DNA of 64,000 bases from Takifugu bimaculatus (GCA_004026145.2 SWLE01000276.1:74501-138500); one strand, 5' to 3'. Positions 1 to 12,869 are shown, numbered from the stretch's first letter. Notes: generated by a model from the letters alone, not told the origin. Made by a program: numbers and translations.

Positions 1-3000
1 TGATAAAATCTCCCCAGACAGAAGCATCAACATCTTCCACTGTCTGATGGAGATGAAGGATCAGTCAGTCCATCAGGAGATCCAAGAGTTCCTGAAGTCA
101 GAGAAGAAATCAGAGAGGAGACTGTCAGAGATCCACTGTTCAGCTCTGGCCTACCTGCTGCAGATGTCAGAGGAGGTTCTGGATGAGCTGGACCTGCGGC
201 AGTACAACACCTCAGAGGAGGGACGACGTCGCCTGATTCCAGCTGTGAGGAACTGCAGGAAGTTCGTGTAAGTAAAGATTTCTGGGGCCGGACATCGGCG
301 TTTAAATCAAGCGAGTGGATCATGTCAGGTAGCAATACCCCCTCCAGTGGTCATTCCTTCAATTCTTTATCTCCATTGCAGCGTCCATAAATTAAAACAA
401 CAACAATTCATCCAGAAATGTTCAACACTGGCTGGATATAAGTTCAAAGGTCAATCCAGACAAACCAACATGAGGCAGGAATAATAGGAGCCACAAGTTA
501 ACTGACTATCATGAAATTACTGTCATGTCATTAAATCACTTTTGTTTGTTTGTATACATCGTATTCTAACGACAGAAAAACACATTTTAACTAATGACAC
601 GTGACTATTTTGCTTCATTTGTTCAACGTAAAAACAGCCGGCCTCGTTGGTTTAAATGGGTGTTTTAGGTCTTTGTGGCGGTTCCGTTTGGAGCCTTTAT
701 GTGACCCACAAAGTTGTTTGAGCCTTTCCACACCCGTTAGGTGGCAACTTCATCACTAGCAACAAAAGGTGCAGTGAAAATGATTTGAAGGGAAACAGGC
801 AGATAGAACAGAAGCTGAGGGCAATGGATGCAACCAGAGACTCTGATGTCATCGATCGATCGCTGAATTAAGACTTGACGCACCATCGTACAAATTGGAT
901 GAAATGCAAAATATCCAAAGAGCCGATAGACAGATAAAAAGATGCACGTTTCTTTAAACCATTTGCTACAATCATTTTAAATATTGAGTAATTATGAGCT
1001 GTTCTAAAATAAGACAAATGTTGAGAATGATTCAGTGTCATTTCAGATCTGATGGTCGTTCAAACTGTTGCTCTACGGCAGGGGTGGGGAACCCCCGGCC
1101 TCCGGGCCGTATACGGCCTACGAGACCATTTCTACCGGCCCGCAACGCAATAAGATTTTTATATTTTATATGTGCACTTATACAGTGGGACCGTTCGCTA
1201 AACTCCGCGAGCTGCGAGTAGCAGCGGTAGCGTATTTTTGCCTTTCGTATCCTGAAATTTCTTTCGTAACAAGAGGAAATATTTTCCCGTTTTCTGAGAT
1301 AAAACAGACGGTTATGTTATGTCCGAGTCAAGGTCAGGGTCAGTGAACACAGCATGTGATGTACGTAGTGGGCTGGACTGATTGACACGGACGAAAAATG
1401 CCTAGCGAAACACGCTAAACTCGGCGAGTTGAAAGGACAGATGAGTTTGGATAAAATTAGCGCTCTTCGCCGGAGTTTGGAGGCTCAACAAGCAGCTTTC
1501 ACACGACCATGTACCGACAGAGAATATTACGCGTGCAAGTTTTGTGGTGAGTGAATTAATAGCCACGAAGCTGAAACCTCACGCCGAAGGAGAGTTCGTG
1601 AACGTGCCTCGTAGCCGCCGCTGAGGCGCTCGCGCCAGACAAAGCAAAATTGTTTCAAAGCGTGAATTTTTTTCGTGAATAACTACTTAACTAAGACATA
1701 TATTGTTATGATTCCAGTGGCTAACGGTATGTTTTTATGGTCAAGGAATCTAAATATGTAGTCAAAGTATATGTGGGACTAATATTTATGGTGGAAATCA
1801 CAATATGCCAGGAATTGTTGCGCTTGGCGGAGGTCTGCGCTCTCCGAGTGCTTTCTAGTTGTTATTATTATTGTCTTTATCTTTCTTTTTCATTTATTTT
1901 CTTGATTATCTTGTTGTATTGCAGTTTTTGTGAGTAGAGGCCTCAAACAGGCCCTTACGGGTCTCTTGCCTCAACTCTGCACCATGATCATGAAAACATA
2001 TTTCACTTGTTTGTCATTTTATTCTATTTTTTTGGTGATTTTATATGCATGTGTGCTAAATAAATAATTCAAACTCAAATGCAGCAATCATGAGACTTAG
2101 TAACACAGTGGTTATAGACTTTTTTTTTGCATCCCTATGTGTTCGTAATAGTATGGCCCTCGGAGGACTTTATAAAAATTGAAATGGCCCTCGATATGAA
2201 AAAGGTTCCCCACCCCTGCTCTACGGTGTTGAATTTAGCTTTTCCAGGAAATGAGCTACATTTGTGTTGAAATAGATTCTCAGATAAGTTGATGAGAAAT
2301 CCCAAAGTTTGACTCACTGTTTTTGTTTCATACACAACAGACTGTCTGGTCGTTTTCTTTCAACGAGTCATTGGGAAGTTGTGGCCTCAGCAATGACGTC
2401 AAACCCTTCTCATCTACGGGAGCTGAGCTTAATTAACAACCAAAGCCTGACAGATGCAGTAAAGTTACTGTCTTCTGCACTGATGCATCCAAACTGCAGA
2501 CTGGAGACGCTCAGGTCAGGAGGCCTCTGTTGGTCTTTTCTAAATTTCTTTACATTTTCTGCTTTTCTCTTCATTTTCATATTTAGAAATGTGTTTTTAT
2601 TTGCCCCATTTATTCCTTTTCCAGGCTGTCACACTGCAGTTTATCAGAGATCAGCTGTGGCTCTCTGGCCTCGGCGCTGAGGTCCAATCCCTCCCATCTG
2701 AGGGTTCTGGACCTGAGTTTTAACCAGCTGCAGGATTCAGGAGTGAAGCAGCTCTGTGGTTTTCTCCAGGATCCTCTCTGTGAGCTGGAGACTCTCAGGT
2801 CAGTCAGAGATGATCCAGTACTTTCCCAGGTGTAACTAGTTAGACAATAACTGTTTCCATGTTTGATCTTTGTTATAAACGTAGTGTTACAGTTCTCAGA
2901 AAAAAGACCACACAGGACAGATTTGCAGTATTAAATTGGTTGTGGAAATCTGTCCCATGTGAGGATGGTCATCAATGACTAGAAAGGAAGTATCAGTTGT

Positions 3001-5950
3001 AGATTTGTCTTGTTTTATTTTAGGCTGGCCACAAAACCGCCCAAACATTCAGACCAATCAAAAATGGTTCTTCCTGTCTTTTAAAGATCAGAAGGAAAAC
3101 TAGAAACCCCAAAAAGAAAGCTGCTGCAGTGTGCCATGCCCCTTCTCTACTGAGAAAAGCCATCCCAAAAAAGAGAAAAGCCCAAGTGTGAAGTGAGCGC
3201 CCTGTTAAACCTTGGTACCGAAAGCCTGCAGTCATTCTCATCTGAGGTGGCTTCATTCCAGCCAGAAGCCCAAACCTGCCTCCCTCTTAAAGGGGCAGCA
3301 GGTCAGTCCAACCACAGAAACCTTCATGAAGATCTGAAGCTTTCAGCATCCACAATTGTTGCACCTCACTTCCATTGGAGTCCAAATCAGAAGTCAACAA
3401 GTTGATTCTACACCAATTCTACACAATGCAACCATTTTAAAAAGGTTTCCATCCATAAGTTTTCACGAATATTTAGATAAATCTGTTTGTTCATCGCCTC
3501 CTTCTGTTGTAATGGTCATTAAAGAAAATGACCTTGTTTGAGTTTTTCTCCTCACAAATATGACTTTCTATGAACGATGCAATAAATGCAGCTTGCAATC
3601 TAAGACAATATGGAAGTATGTGAATATAATAGTAGTGGAAGTAGCTCATAAAATAATACATTTGCTCTTCTCATCGAATCTTTCTATGTTATTAAAGAAA
3701 AACCTGCTCTTAGTCAACAACATCTAAGACATCAGCCAAAAATCCTAATTTTCTACAATCTAATATAAAACAGTAGAGAAGAGTCTTTCTGCAGAGACAC
3801 TGGTGGCAGGAATGCAGAAGTATCACCTGCTCAACTTGGAAGGTGGAGCAGAAACCACCAGCTGAGAAGGTCCTCAGCCAGAGGAAGTGGTGGAGAACCA
3901 TGAAACTTGCTAAGCTCCACCTCAGCTCCAGAGACGGGCTGAGCTGGAGCTGTGGCACCAGGTATCGCCCAGAAGAGCCTCCAACAAACAAGCTCTTCTC
4001 TTGGGAGGAGAGGGCTTTGAATCTCAGCTCAGTGTGCTTGTCTCTAGTAGGTGGCAGCTGCACCTTTTCCTGAGCTCCTTGTTGATGCCCTGAGGGGAAT
4101 TGATGCTCCTGCAATGTTTTCTGGCAGCATTGAGCTTGCAGTGGGGCAATCAAACACACTGTGGGGGGGCTCTCTTTCCTTCTCTCATCTGGAGAACAAG
4201 TGACACCAGCTGCCAATCATTGTTGGAGAAATGTGCAGTCAGGGGAACGATGCGTCCAGACTATAGCCACCCTTCCAGCATCCAGCAGTGTCTAAAACCT
4301 TTGATTTGGTTTCACCAGAGAGTGTAGGGATTGCAGGGTCGCTGCAGCATCGCCCACAAGCTGTCAGGAGTGGGTCGCTTTGTCCCAGCTCCTGACAAGA
4401 GTTGAGTGCTATTGAGAAATGTGGTCTCACAAACTTGGAAGGTATTTTGACCTACACACACTTTACATACGCTGTAGATCTTGTCCAACCGCCCTGAAAG
4501 AACCCAAAATAGGAACATACGGCAGATAAGCCGGTGCAGGACCAGAGGTTTGTTGCTTGGAAGCTGTGTTTTGCTCTGGTACATGTTGATTTTTATTTGT
4601 CTTCTCTCAAAATAATTGTTATTTTAGACTAAGAGGCTGCAGTTTATCAGAGACCAGCTGTGATTCTGTGGTCTCAGCTCTGAAGTCCAACCTCTCCCAT
4701 CTGAGGGTTCTGGACCTGAGCTTCAACCCGTTGCAGGATTCAGGAGTGAAGCGGCTCTGTTCAGGACTGGAGAGTCCAAACTGTAAACTGGAGAGGCTCA
4801 GGTCAGTCTTCATTTTTCTACCTATATACCAGCTGCTAAGATGGTGAAGTGAGGCTGTTCTCAACACTGCTGTGATGCACCACATTAAAAAAATTCCTTG
4901 GAATATCGTGAATTCAGGTCTGACCCAACTAAGAACTAACGTAGGTTTGGTACTGATGCAGATCACATGCAGACCTGCACCGTATAACCTCATCCTGCAT
5001 TTTTCAGATTAGAGCTCTGCAGTTTATCAGAGATCAGCTGTGGCTCTCTGGCCTCGGCGCTGAGGTCCAATCCCTCCCATCTCAGAGAACTGGACCTGAG
5101 TCAGAACCAGCTGCAGGATCCAGGAGTGAAGCTGCTCTGTGGTTTTCTCCAGGATCCAAACTGCCGACTGGAAACTCTGAGGTAAACACCATTCTCAAAA
5201 ATGTCCATTATTCCATCCGAGGGTCCTCACACTTTCTGAGTGTGTGTGTTGTGCCCAGTTCCTTCAGGAGGGAGGGCCACACGGGGAACACTTATTCATG
5301 ATAAATTGATTTAAGGACAATGAAAGAGCCGACAGATGGTAACCAAAATTAGACAAAACTAGGTGAGGGTGCCTGGTAGACACCAGCCAAGGAGGAGGGA
5401 GATGGTGAGGGAGACAGGAAGTCATCTAAGACAGGTTGTGCCTTTAAAGATGAGCCACAGGTGAGATGGATCTCCATGATGAGACGGGAGGGAAAGAGGT
5501 GGGAGAACCTGGGAAGAGTGAGGGCCAGAACAATATAGATTCTCCTCTGGAACAGTGCAAACCTGAGAGGTTGGAATTGTGGTAATTACATATTACTATC
5601 ATTTTTTAACCTGGAACTAAATTAAATATTTACAGATCATGCCTTTGATTAACCTTTCAGATTAATACTGGTTTCACTTATAACCTTATAAAAGTTTCCC
5701 TTCTTTATTTAGATTAAGGAACTGCAGGTTATCAGAGATCAGCTGTGGCTCTCTGGCCTCGGCGCTGAGGTCCAATCCCTCCCATCTCAGAGAACTGGAC
5801 CTGAGTGGGAACCAGCTGCAGGATTCAGGAGTGAAGCTGCTGTCTGATCTCGTAGAGAATCCAGACTATGGGCTGGAGACATTGAGTCATGGCCGGTTGA
5901 AGCCAGTCACCTCCCGCTCATCTGCTGCATCACTCACTGGCCACTGGTGA
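1..5950 (+). CDS. NLRC3-like NLR receptor, 3' part (NACHT-associated end plus five LRR exons)
   Basis: Partial gene whose 5' end lies outside the window. Exons seen: 1-267 (end of the helical region after NACHT; contains [10 protein letters not shown], a phrase typical of fish NLRs), then LRR exons 2341-2514, 2625-2798, 4628-4801 and 5008-5181, each exactly 174 bases, and a last exon 5713-5950 ending in TGA. Each exon starts after AG and stops before GT in the same phase. LRR cores read LRELSL, LRVLDLS, LRVLDLS, LRELDLS and LRELDLS. The last exon ends in about 20 non-LRR residues and no B30.2 exon follows, unlike the two NLR genes further right. Family knowledge: cytosolic NACHT-LRR receptors of the large fish NLRC3-like group; ligand unknown. 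I see no break in the exons present. The family call is firm, the exact orthologue is not. Confidence 0.85.
1079..2218. mobile_element. hAT-type DNA transposon, non-autonomous, 1140 bases
   Basis: Terminal inverted repeats of 15 bases (CAGGGGTGGGGAACC) bound the element. It is flanked by a perfect 8-base target duplication CTCTACGG at 1071-1078 and 2219-2226, the hAT signature. It sits in the intron between the first two exons of the NLR gene. Inside, near 1440-1540 on the + strand, a short stretch reads like the start of a GTF2IRD2/ZBED-type hAT transposase ([18 protein letters not shown]) but soon meets stops, so the element depended on a partner. That similarity is from memory and weak; the ends are solid. 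Confidence 0.9.
2799..4627. other. long intron of the NLR gene, nothing recognised
   Basis: This is the 1.8 kb intron between LRR exons two and three. Open stretches on both strands (longest about 168 codons on the minus strand at 3710-4216) match no family I know and show no splice logic. It may hold old transposon debris, but I found no terminal repeats. Confidence 0.5.
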
Positions 5951-6894
5951 AGAGCATCTGTGGAAACATCTGCCGTCTACTCCCTCCATAGATGAAGAAT
6001 TCAGTTTTTAAAAAGCGCTGGTGGACTTTCAGGAGATCAGTCGATGGTCGACAAAGCAGAAGCAGCTTCGCCTTGAAGTTAAATTAGTTCCTGGTATCAC
6101 ACAATGCATCTTTATAAAGTTCTAAATGGCTCCTCGGCCACTCTTAGAAGCATGGAAACATTCTCTTAATTGTCTCTTCAAATGTCTGTATTATACGTTA
6201 CTATTTTACATCATGCCTTCAGAATCTTTAGGGTTTAGTATTTACTGTCTCTGTGACATGGAGCATTGGAATATTTCAGCTGCAGCCAGCAAAAACCCAT
6301 CAGAATGACGGCTATCGGTGGGAACCGCAGCTCATTTGACTTTAGTCAGTCTGTTCAATGTTATAGGATTTATTGCAATCTAATAAAAACTATGAATAAA
6401 TGTGGGAAATAGGAAATAAGAAGAAGCAAAATGACCAAATAAATCTCCCATGAATACAGTAAATTTAAAGATGTCAAGAATGGAATATCAGCTTAAATGG
6501 AATCAAACATAAAGGGAAAAGGCCTCCTTTAAGTTTACTGCAAAAATAAACACAAAATCAAGAGCGACACGCGCCAAAAACGTCTCATTCTCTCTTCTGT
6601 CTCCACTCATTCTCTTATAATCTCTTAAGATAATGGGGACGGGGTCGTGTGATAACAAAACAACCTCATTGGGGACTATATTTTTGTTGCAAGAACTTTG
6701 GCTCTTCAGAAGTTTCTATGTTGGCTTCCACAGATTGTGCATCCACTAGAAACTCAGTGTTTTTGAGGAACTACCAGGAGTGGCTGGAGTGGAGGCCAAT
6801 GACGCTATAGCTACATATAGCTACATATAGATCACCGTTATCCTCAACCCAAAAGACCACCAGTTGGCGCAGCAATACTAAAGATAGGAGGTTG
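5951..6894. other. 3' flank of the NLR gene, no gene seen
   Basis: AT-rich sequence after the NLR stop codon, probably 3' UTR followed by intergenic DNA. A short tandem repeat of TAGCTACATA lies near 6810-6830. No ORF or RNA gene is recognised. Confidence 0.5.
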
Positions 6895-7665
6895 TGGGGT
6901 TCCCCAAGGGTGAATCTTAGGTCCAACCCTTTTTAATCTTTCCATGCTTCCTCTTGGGGACGTCATCAGGAGCCACGGCATCAGCTTCCACAGCTATGCT
7001 GACGATACGCAGCTGTACATCGCCGTGGCTCCTGGTGACGCAGGGCCAGTTGATGCCCTTTTTAACTGTATTCTAGATATCCAGTCATGGATGGCAGAAA
7101 ACTTCCTACAGCTCAACCAGGACCAAACAGAGGTCTTAGTCATTGGTCCTGAAGGTCCGAGAGAGAAACTTTTACAAAATTAAAGGATTTTAAACCATCT
7201 CAATGTGTAAGAAATCTGGGTGTGATCTTTGACTCTGAGCTTAGTTTTATCCCACACATCAAAAACATAACAAAGGTGGGTTTTTACCACCTGAAGAATA
7301 TAGCCAGAGTCCGCCCGTTTCTCTCAGGCCAGCACGGAGGTGCTGATGCACGCTTTTATCTCCTGTGGTCTAGATTATTGTAATGCCCTGCTCTCTGGTC
7401 TTCCCAAAAAGAGCATCTCTAACCTACAATTATTACAAAACTCAGCTGCACGAGTGCTGACGAGGACCAGAGGGCGGGAGCACATCACACCGGTTTTAGA
7501 ATCGCTGCATTGGCTCCCCGTGCCTTTCAGGATCGATTTTGAGGTTCTTTTATTCATTTTTAAATGTCTTAATGGTCTCGGCCCGACTTATTTATCTGAC
7601 CTGCTTTTATTCTATCAACCCTCGCGGACTCTGAGGTCCTCCGGCTTCAGTTTTCAAACTGGAGG
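6895..7665 (+). mobile_element. LINE reverse-transcriptase fragment (L2/CR1-like), broken
   Basis: Conceptual translation on the + strand gives a GVPQG-like start (with a stop inside), then the RT active-site box SYADDTQLYI near 6990-7020, then the thumb region (FLQLNQDQTEVLVIGP, VRNLGVIFDSELSF) and the C-terminal block ([36 protein letters not shown]). Frames change at about 7180 and 7335, so it is dead. The 5' end with the endonuclease and the true 3' end are absent. The order of blocks is that of L2/CR1-clade fish LINEs; I did not separate it from Rex1-like elements. Confidence 0.8.
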
Positions 7666-7734
7666 TACTGGTCGGTATGTGTAGGTTTTCTGTAGACTTC
7701 GATGGTGAGATTTCTGTCCTCAGTGATCTTGACT

Positions 7735-8540
7735 GCGCAGTCCAGAAAGGCCAGACTGTACCTCCAGTTTGACTCTCACCACCCACTGGAACACAAGCTG
7801 GGAGTGATCAGAACTCTCCAAAACCGGGCCAGAGAAATACCCACCACATCCCAAGGCAGAAAGAAGGAACAGGACCACATTAAGACAGCTCTCTAACATG
7901 TGGCTACCCAGACTGGGCCTTCACCAAAACCTCAAGAAAGCGAGACCCCAGCAAAGGAGAGGAGGAGGGAAACAAACGTCGCAGCGTTTCCATCCCCTAC
8001 CTGTCTGGAGTCTCAGAGAAGTTTAGGAGGATCCTCCAGAAACACGACATACCGGTTCATTTCAAACCCAGCAACACTCTCAGACAGAGGTTAGTACACC
8101 CAAAGGACAAGACACCAAGACCCAAACAAAGTAATGTTGTTTATGCTGTACAGTGCCAGGAGGAACGTGAGGAACTGTACATTGGGGAAACCAAACAACC
8201 TCTCCACAGAAGAATGGCACAACACAGACGTGCCACCTCTTCGGGTCAGGATTCAGCAGTCCACTTACACTTAAAGGAGAGTGGGCACTCCTTCGAGGAC
8301 AGCCAAGTAAGGATACTGGCCAGAGAAGACCGCTGGTTTGAAAGGGGGGTCAAGGAAGCTATCCATGTCAAATTGGAGAAACCATCCTTGAACAGAGGTG
8401 GTGGCCTGAGGCACTTCCTATCACCCACATACAATGCAGTCCTCCACTCCTTCCAACAACAAAACAAACATTCACACCATTCCAGGAGACCCAGTGACTC
8501 ATCACCATGTGATCCAGCAGACAAAGGGGAGACACCTCAA
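7735..8540 (+). mobile_element. Penelope-like element, 3' end with GIY-YIG endonuclease
   Basis: Reading frames 7702-7896 and then a shifted frame through 8214-8440 contain the linker FDSHHPLEHKLGVIRTLQ, then CGYPDWAF, then the endonuclease: VYAVQC and LYIGET (the GIY-YIG core) at about 8140-8190, HRRMAQHRRA, and the closing block RWFERGVKEAIHVKLEKPSL. This is the C-terminal nuclease of Penelope-like retroelements, which cuts target DNA for reverse transcription. The RT domain is missing and the frame is broken near 7896-7900. Its right edge is the left edge of the duplicated sec24c block. Confidence 0.85.
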
Positions 8541-8564
8541 GGACACCACGCACGGGGGCGTTAC

Positions 8565-9366
8565 CTTCTCCTTATCCGTGCCGATCAGCTTCTTGTCCTC
8601 CCTGTTTTTCAGTTTTCCAGGAGCTTCGGCGATGGGCAGAGAGGTGTGGAACACAAACAGCTTCCCAGCACAGTCGGCAGCCTGGGGAACCAGGACAAGG
8701 TCACGGGGACGCCAGGCTCGAACCCCGACCCCGACCCTAACCCTTTACCTTCAGGGCCTCCAGGCCGGCCTGGACCACGGGCCCAAAGACCGTCTCCGTC
8801 TCCCTGGTCTCTGCAAACATCTCAGGTATCTGATCCAGCAAACTGGGGAGAAAGAGAACGCAGGAGAGTGTGCACGTGTGTCCACGCCACGGCGCCGGCG
8901 GCGCGCTCGGCGACCCACCTCTCGATGACCAGGCGGCTCTCTTTGACGTTCACCAGGAAGCCGTCCAGGAGCGGGACGAAGGTGTCGGACACGTCCGAGA
9001 CCACCAGCATCTGCGGCTGCGCCAGGCTCGACTTGACGTTGTAGAAGTGCAGAACCTTGTTGTAGGTGACGAAGCCCACCCGGACCGGCGAGTCCGCTTC
9101 GGGGTTCTCCCTGAGTCCACAAGGGGGGACACAGACGTGAGCGGCGGGTCCGGCCCCTCCCCCGGGCGCCATCGTGCGTCTGCGTACCTGGGCAGGTGGT
9201 CCAGGAGGGTCTTGAGCTCCTGGCACACGATGGCGACCATCCCGCTCTTCACAGCGTTGTAGGACACATCGATGAGGAAGATGAAGGCCGGAGGCTGAGG
9301 AAGCTTGTTGTTCACCCAGAGGACGGACGGGGCCAGGAGCTGAGTCATGACGCTCCCGGACATCAT
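8565..9366 (-). pseudogene. sec24c fragment from the leftmost, truncated duplication unit
   Basis: Four minus-strand exons copied from sec24c: 9366-9188 (new leader starting [18 protein letters not shown], then [20 protein letters not shown], the start of the Sec24 trunk), 9110-8919, 8842-8749 and 8681-8565. Splice sites match the intact gene. All exons after KLIGTDKEK are missing, because the block stops at 8540 where Penelope-like sequence begins. No COPII coat protein could be made without the rest of the trunk, the helical and the gelsolin-like domains. An open frame continues upstream in phase with the leader to an ATG at 9567. It is a remnant of a third duplication unit. Confidence 0.85.
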
Positions 9367-9700
9367 CTGCTGGGGGGTGGGGGGCAGCCAGGAACGCTGA
9401 CTTCTCCTTCGTGCCGTGGCGACATCCTGGAGCATTAAAGCTCGCGACCCCCAGCTGCCACCGACAGTGGCGGTCGTGTCTGACAGGTCGCGAGCGTCGG
9501 CGCCGGGGAAAGAGAGCGCGTGGCCGATTAAACTCCGCTTTTCTGTCACTTCAGCCAAGACAAACAAATTCTATCAGAGTTCGGAACGTCGGAGCTGCGT
9601 GACGTCAGCTCACTCGCTGCTGCTTCATCACCCAAAGAATCTCTTCTCAACATTATTCTTATTTTTAATCCCCCCACAGCTTCAATAATCCCCGTTAGGC
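9313..9700. other. novel sequence fused upstream of the sec24c exon; candidate promoter region (unit 1)
   Basis: GC- and CpG-rich sequence between the chimeric sec24c leader (minus strand) and the PYD-RING gene (plus strand). It supplies the ATG pair at 9366-9361 and, upstream in phase, an ATG at 9567. The matching stretch in unit 2 is 33499-33890, where one extra A near 33697 breaks the longer frame, leaving only the inner ATGs. No TATA box or mapped start can be assigned from sequence; a promoter role is inferred from position and CpG content. Confidence 0.4.
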
Positions 9701-10248
9701 TGCAGCCACGCGGCCCACAGCAGCCGCAGCCCACGGGTCACGGGCCTGCCGGATAACACACGCCCACACGTGCATAGGAACAGTCAGGGCACATATGAAA
9801 TGCAACGATTTTACATAGGAATAATTATTTATAGGCACAATTTCAGGAACAATAAAGACTGAGGAAATGTTTAAACAACCCTTTACTACAAACTACCTGT
9901 CAGCACTTTGGGGGAGTCATTAAAAACACTTAATCATGAAGCTAATCACTGGATCTGAGGAAGGTGAATGATTGAATTGTTGTTTCCGATAATAAAACGG
10001 CTCTAACAGTGCAAGTATCAAAGGTTTGCTACAGTTTGAGGAGAGATTTCCACACAACACTATCGGGATCCACTCAAGATAAGCATCATTAGCTCACAAA
10101 TGAATGAGTATAATTGCTCTCAAATGCACAAAAGCGTGATGTCAACGTAAACAAACGCGTTTTGTGTTTTTAAATAGTGTCTAAAAGAGATTCAACGCGC
10201 TTTTGTCCTCAGTGAGACGTCTTGATCACCATGAATGTGAACACACAT

Positions 10249-10263
10249 CCAGCAGAGGGCAGT
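10249..10263 (+). promoter_or_regulatory. CTCF-like motif upstream of the PYD-RING gene (unit 1)
   Basis: CCAGCAGAGGGCAGT fits the vertebrate CTCF core consensus CCASYAGRKGGCRSY at every position. Occupancy is unknown. Confidence 0.45.
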
Positions 10264-11096
10264 AGAGTACGGCACTGCAGAGAGAGGAGCCCTTTTATTC
10301 TCATTATTAAATATAAAAAAGAACAATTCATATCAATCGGTGTTGCTATTCATAGTGGTTTATTGACATTATAAAATATTGAGTTGTTTGCTCGAGTATA
10401 CTTGTGTTTTCTGATAAGAAGAGCCTGGCTAGTTGTTGTTGTTATTATTATTATTGTTGTTATTATTATTATCATTATTATTGTTATTATTATTATTATT
10501 ATCATCCGTTGTCGTTGTATCTACACGGAACCAATCTTAGGTCCTCTGCTCTGACGGTCCCTATTCCTTGTCGGACACGCATTTAACAGCTGTTTAGTCT
10601 GTTTGCGCCGATACTAAAAACACAATTTCGGCAATAAAATAGTTGTTTTAATCTGTTTTCGTGTTTTAATTCGGCTCAGCTGCTGTTGCAGCTGTATTGT
10701 TATTTTAATTTAGTTCGGGTTTGGTGGAAAACTTTTCTACCTCCAGTTTGCTGGCTCTTTCTTTTCCATCATGTCGTTGCTGTAAACTTTACATCATTAT
10801 ACAGCGAATGCTATTATATGATTATTTTAAATAAAATAAATATTAGCTTTGCTGTTAAGAAACATTCTTCACAACCATGTTTAGCAACTCGTGTCAGTCT
10901 GCAAAGATTTTGCAAAATCTCCACTAAGAAAATGTTTTTTGCTCTCCGACATCAACACTGATGATGTGGAGGCAGAAAGATGAAAACAGATTCCATCTAT
11001 ACGCCTGGTTTTTAATTACTGTGTAGAAAATGAAATCCCCCTCTAGTCAGACTGAGGTTTCGCTTAGATGGAAGACACGTAATCTGTCATGATTAC

Positions 11097-11097
<1 letters not shown>

Positions 11098-11148
<51 letters not shown>
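11098..11148. repeat. GAT trinucleotide repeat (unit 1)
   Basis: About 17 perfect GAT units; the unit 2 counterpart lies at about 35366-35420. It gives long serine frames in translation that are not genes. Confidence 0.9.
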
Positions 11149-11149
<1 letters not shown>

Positions 11150-12448
11150 GAAACATGAAGCATCTGTCCAATCAAACCCAGCAGCCACTCTCAGTCTGCC
11201 GCCACCTTCAGCATTTAAACACATCTGGAATCCCCGGATGACAACGCAGCAATAACGAAACAATGAAACTTTAGTTTGAGATGTTTCTGAATCGGCCGTT
11301 TCCAACCACACGTGTGCATGTGTGTGTAGGGGAGGGGAATGTACACACTGGAGCTCCGCGCCACATCCTGTCCACACACACATCACATCTGCAGGGCGAC
11401 AGAAGACGAACGCAGCTTCGCGAGATCTTCGCACTCAGACGGGTAAAATAAAAATGACGGAGCAAATCTCCAAGCTGCTGAAGGACTACCTGGACGAGCT
11501 GGACGACACCATGCTGAGGGAGTTTAAGTGGTACCTGGGCCAGCACAAGGAAAGGGGGTCCCGGCCCATCCAGAGGTCACAGCTGGAGAACACAAGCAGG
11601 ACGGAGACGGTGGATAAACTGGTGCAGGCGTACGGCGCCGAGGGCGCGGTGGTCACCACCGTGGACGTCCTCTACAGGATGAGGCTCAATGACCTCGCAA
11701 CACAGTTGGCTCAAGGTACAAGGTTTATCTCAAACAACCTCCGACCACATGACCCCGGTTCTGCTTCGCCAGATCGCTTAGATCTGAGTTAAAGTGTCTA
11801 TTTTATTCCCAGCGATCATAGACAGCGACGCAGAGCAGCGGGAGGTTGGAGGAGCCCAACCGGAGGCTCGGGAGCAGAAGCCCGATGAAGAGCAGACCCT
11901 GAAGGCACCGAAGGATCTTTGCTGCTCCATCTGCTTGTCCGTTTTTCAGACCCCAGTGATCCTGCAGTGTGGACACAGCTTCTGTAGGACATGTGTGGAA
12001 AAGTCCTGGGAGGGGAAAGTGTCTCGCAGGTGCTCGCTCTGCGATCAGCTCTTCACTGGAGCAGAACCTCAGGTCAACTTCAGCCTGAAGAATCTGAGCG
12101 AAAACTACATGGAGAGCCACAGCCAGCCCACGCCAGCGCCTCAGGTATTTCCCAGGCACGTACGCACGCACGCACGCAGCTGTTGCACGTTGCCATACAA
12201 AATCTGTCTGAGTGTGTCATTATTGGATGCTTCAGCAGCATCTTCTTAAAGAAAAAACACAATAAGTCTGAATAGAAAGAACTAAAAAGGCAAAATACAC
12301 CAATAACACGCTAATAACACGCTAATAACATGTTATTAACATGCTAACATGGCTGCAAACAGCCAGAACCAACAATAAAAAGGAATTACAGCTCGCGGGG
12401 TGCGTTGGGGAGAAGGTGATGTCTTTCGCTCTTCTCACTGGTCCAGAC

Positions 12449-12859
12449 TGAGGGTGAAGTTCTGATCACCCGCGCTGTTCGTTCACCAGACTTGGAGCAA
12501 CCACGCAAACAACAGGAGGCCTTGCAAGGGAGAGTCGAGCAGCAGTTCAAGCTTCCTCTGTCAACTCCGTTCATCTGCTGCTCGCTCACCTCTTTTATTG
12601 GTGCAAACAGAATGTGTGTCCCAACAGGATCTCATCACTCATTGTCTTCTGACATCTTCTCCCATCTTAACAAACTTCTCTAATCTTGACCAACAGGATA
12701 CATCTGGGTGCTGGGCTCGGTTGTAAGCAGCTTCAGCACCTTTACGAAACACTCTCATGTTCTTCTTTTCCTGTCAACATTCCTCAAACACTCAAAATCT
12801 ACATACAATAGCATTTAAAGATAATACTAATAACAACAATAACAATAATTCTTCTCACA
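12449..12859 (-). repeat. ERV 3' LTR (unit 1)
   Basis: 411 bases, starting TGAGGGTG and ending CTTCTCACA as read on the + strand. It is directly preceded on the minus strand by the polypurine run AGGAGGGAAA. Confidence 0.9.
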
Positions 12860-12869
12860 TTTCCCTCCT
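12860..12869 (-). other. ERV polypurine tract
   Basis: AGGAGGGAAA on the minus strand abuts the 3' LTR, the usual primer for plus-strand synthesis. Confidence 0.75.

Larger units (their letters stand above)
9701..11453. other. intergenic / 5' flank of the PYD-RING gene (unit 1)
   Basis: No gene is seen. It holds a TTA-type microsatellite (10439-10504), a CTCF-like site (10249-10263) and a GAT repeat (11098-11148). The equivalent in unit 2 is 33891-35724, where the TTA tract has grown to about 110 bases (34667-34775), preceded by GTT repeats. Confidence 0.6.

Noticed and set aside
3710..4216. 168-codon minus-strand ORF in the NLR intron
   Set aside because: No domain, no splice partners and low-complexity edges; probably chance or old repeat debris.
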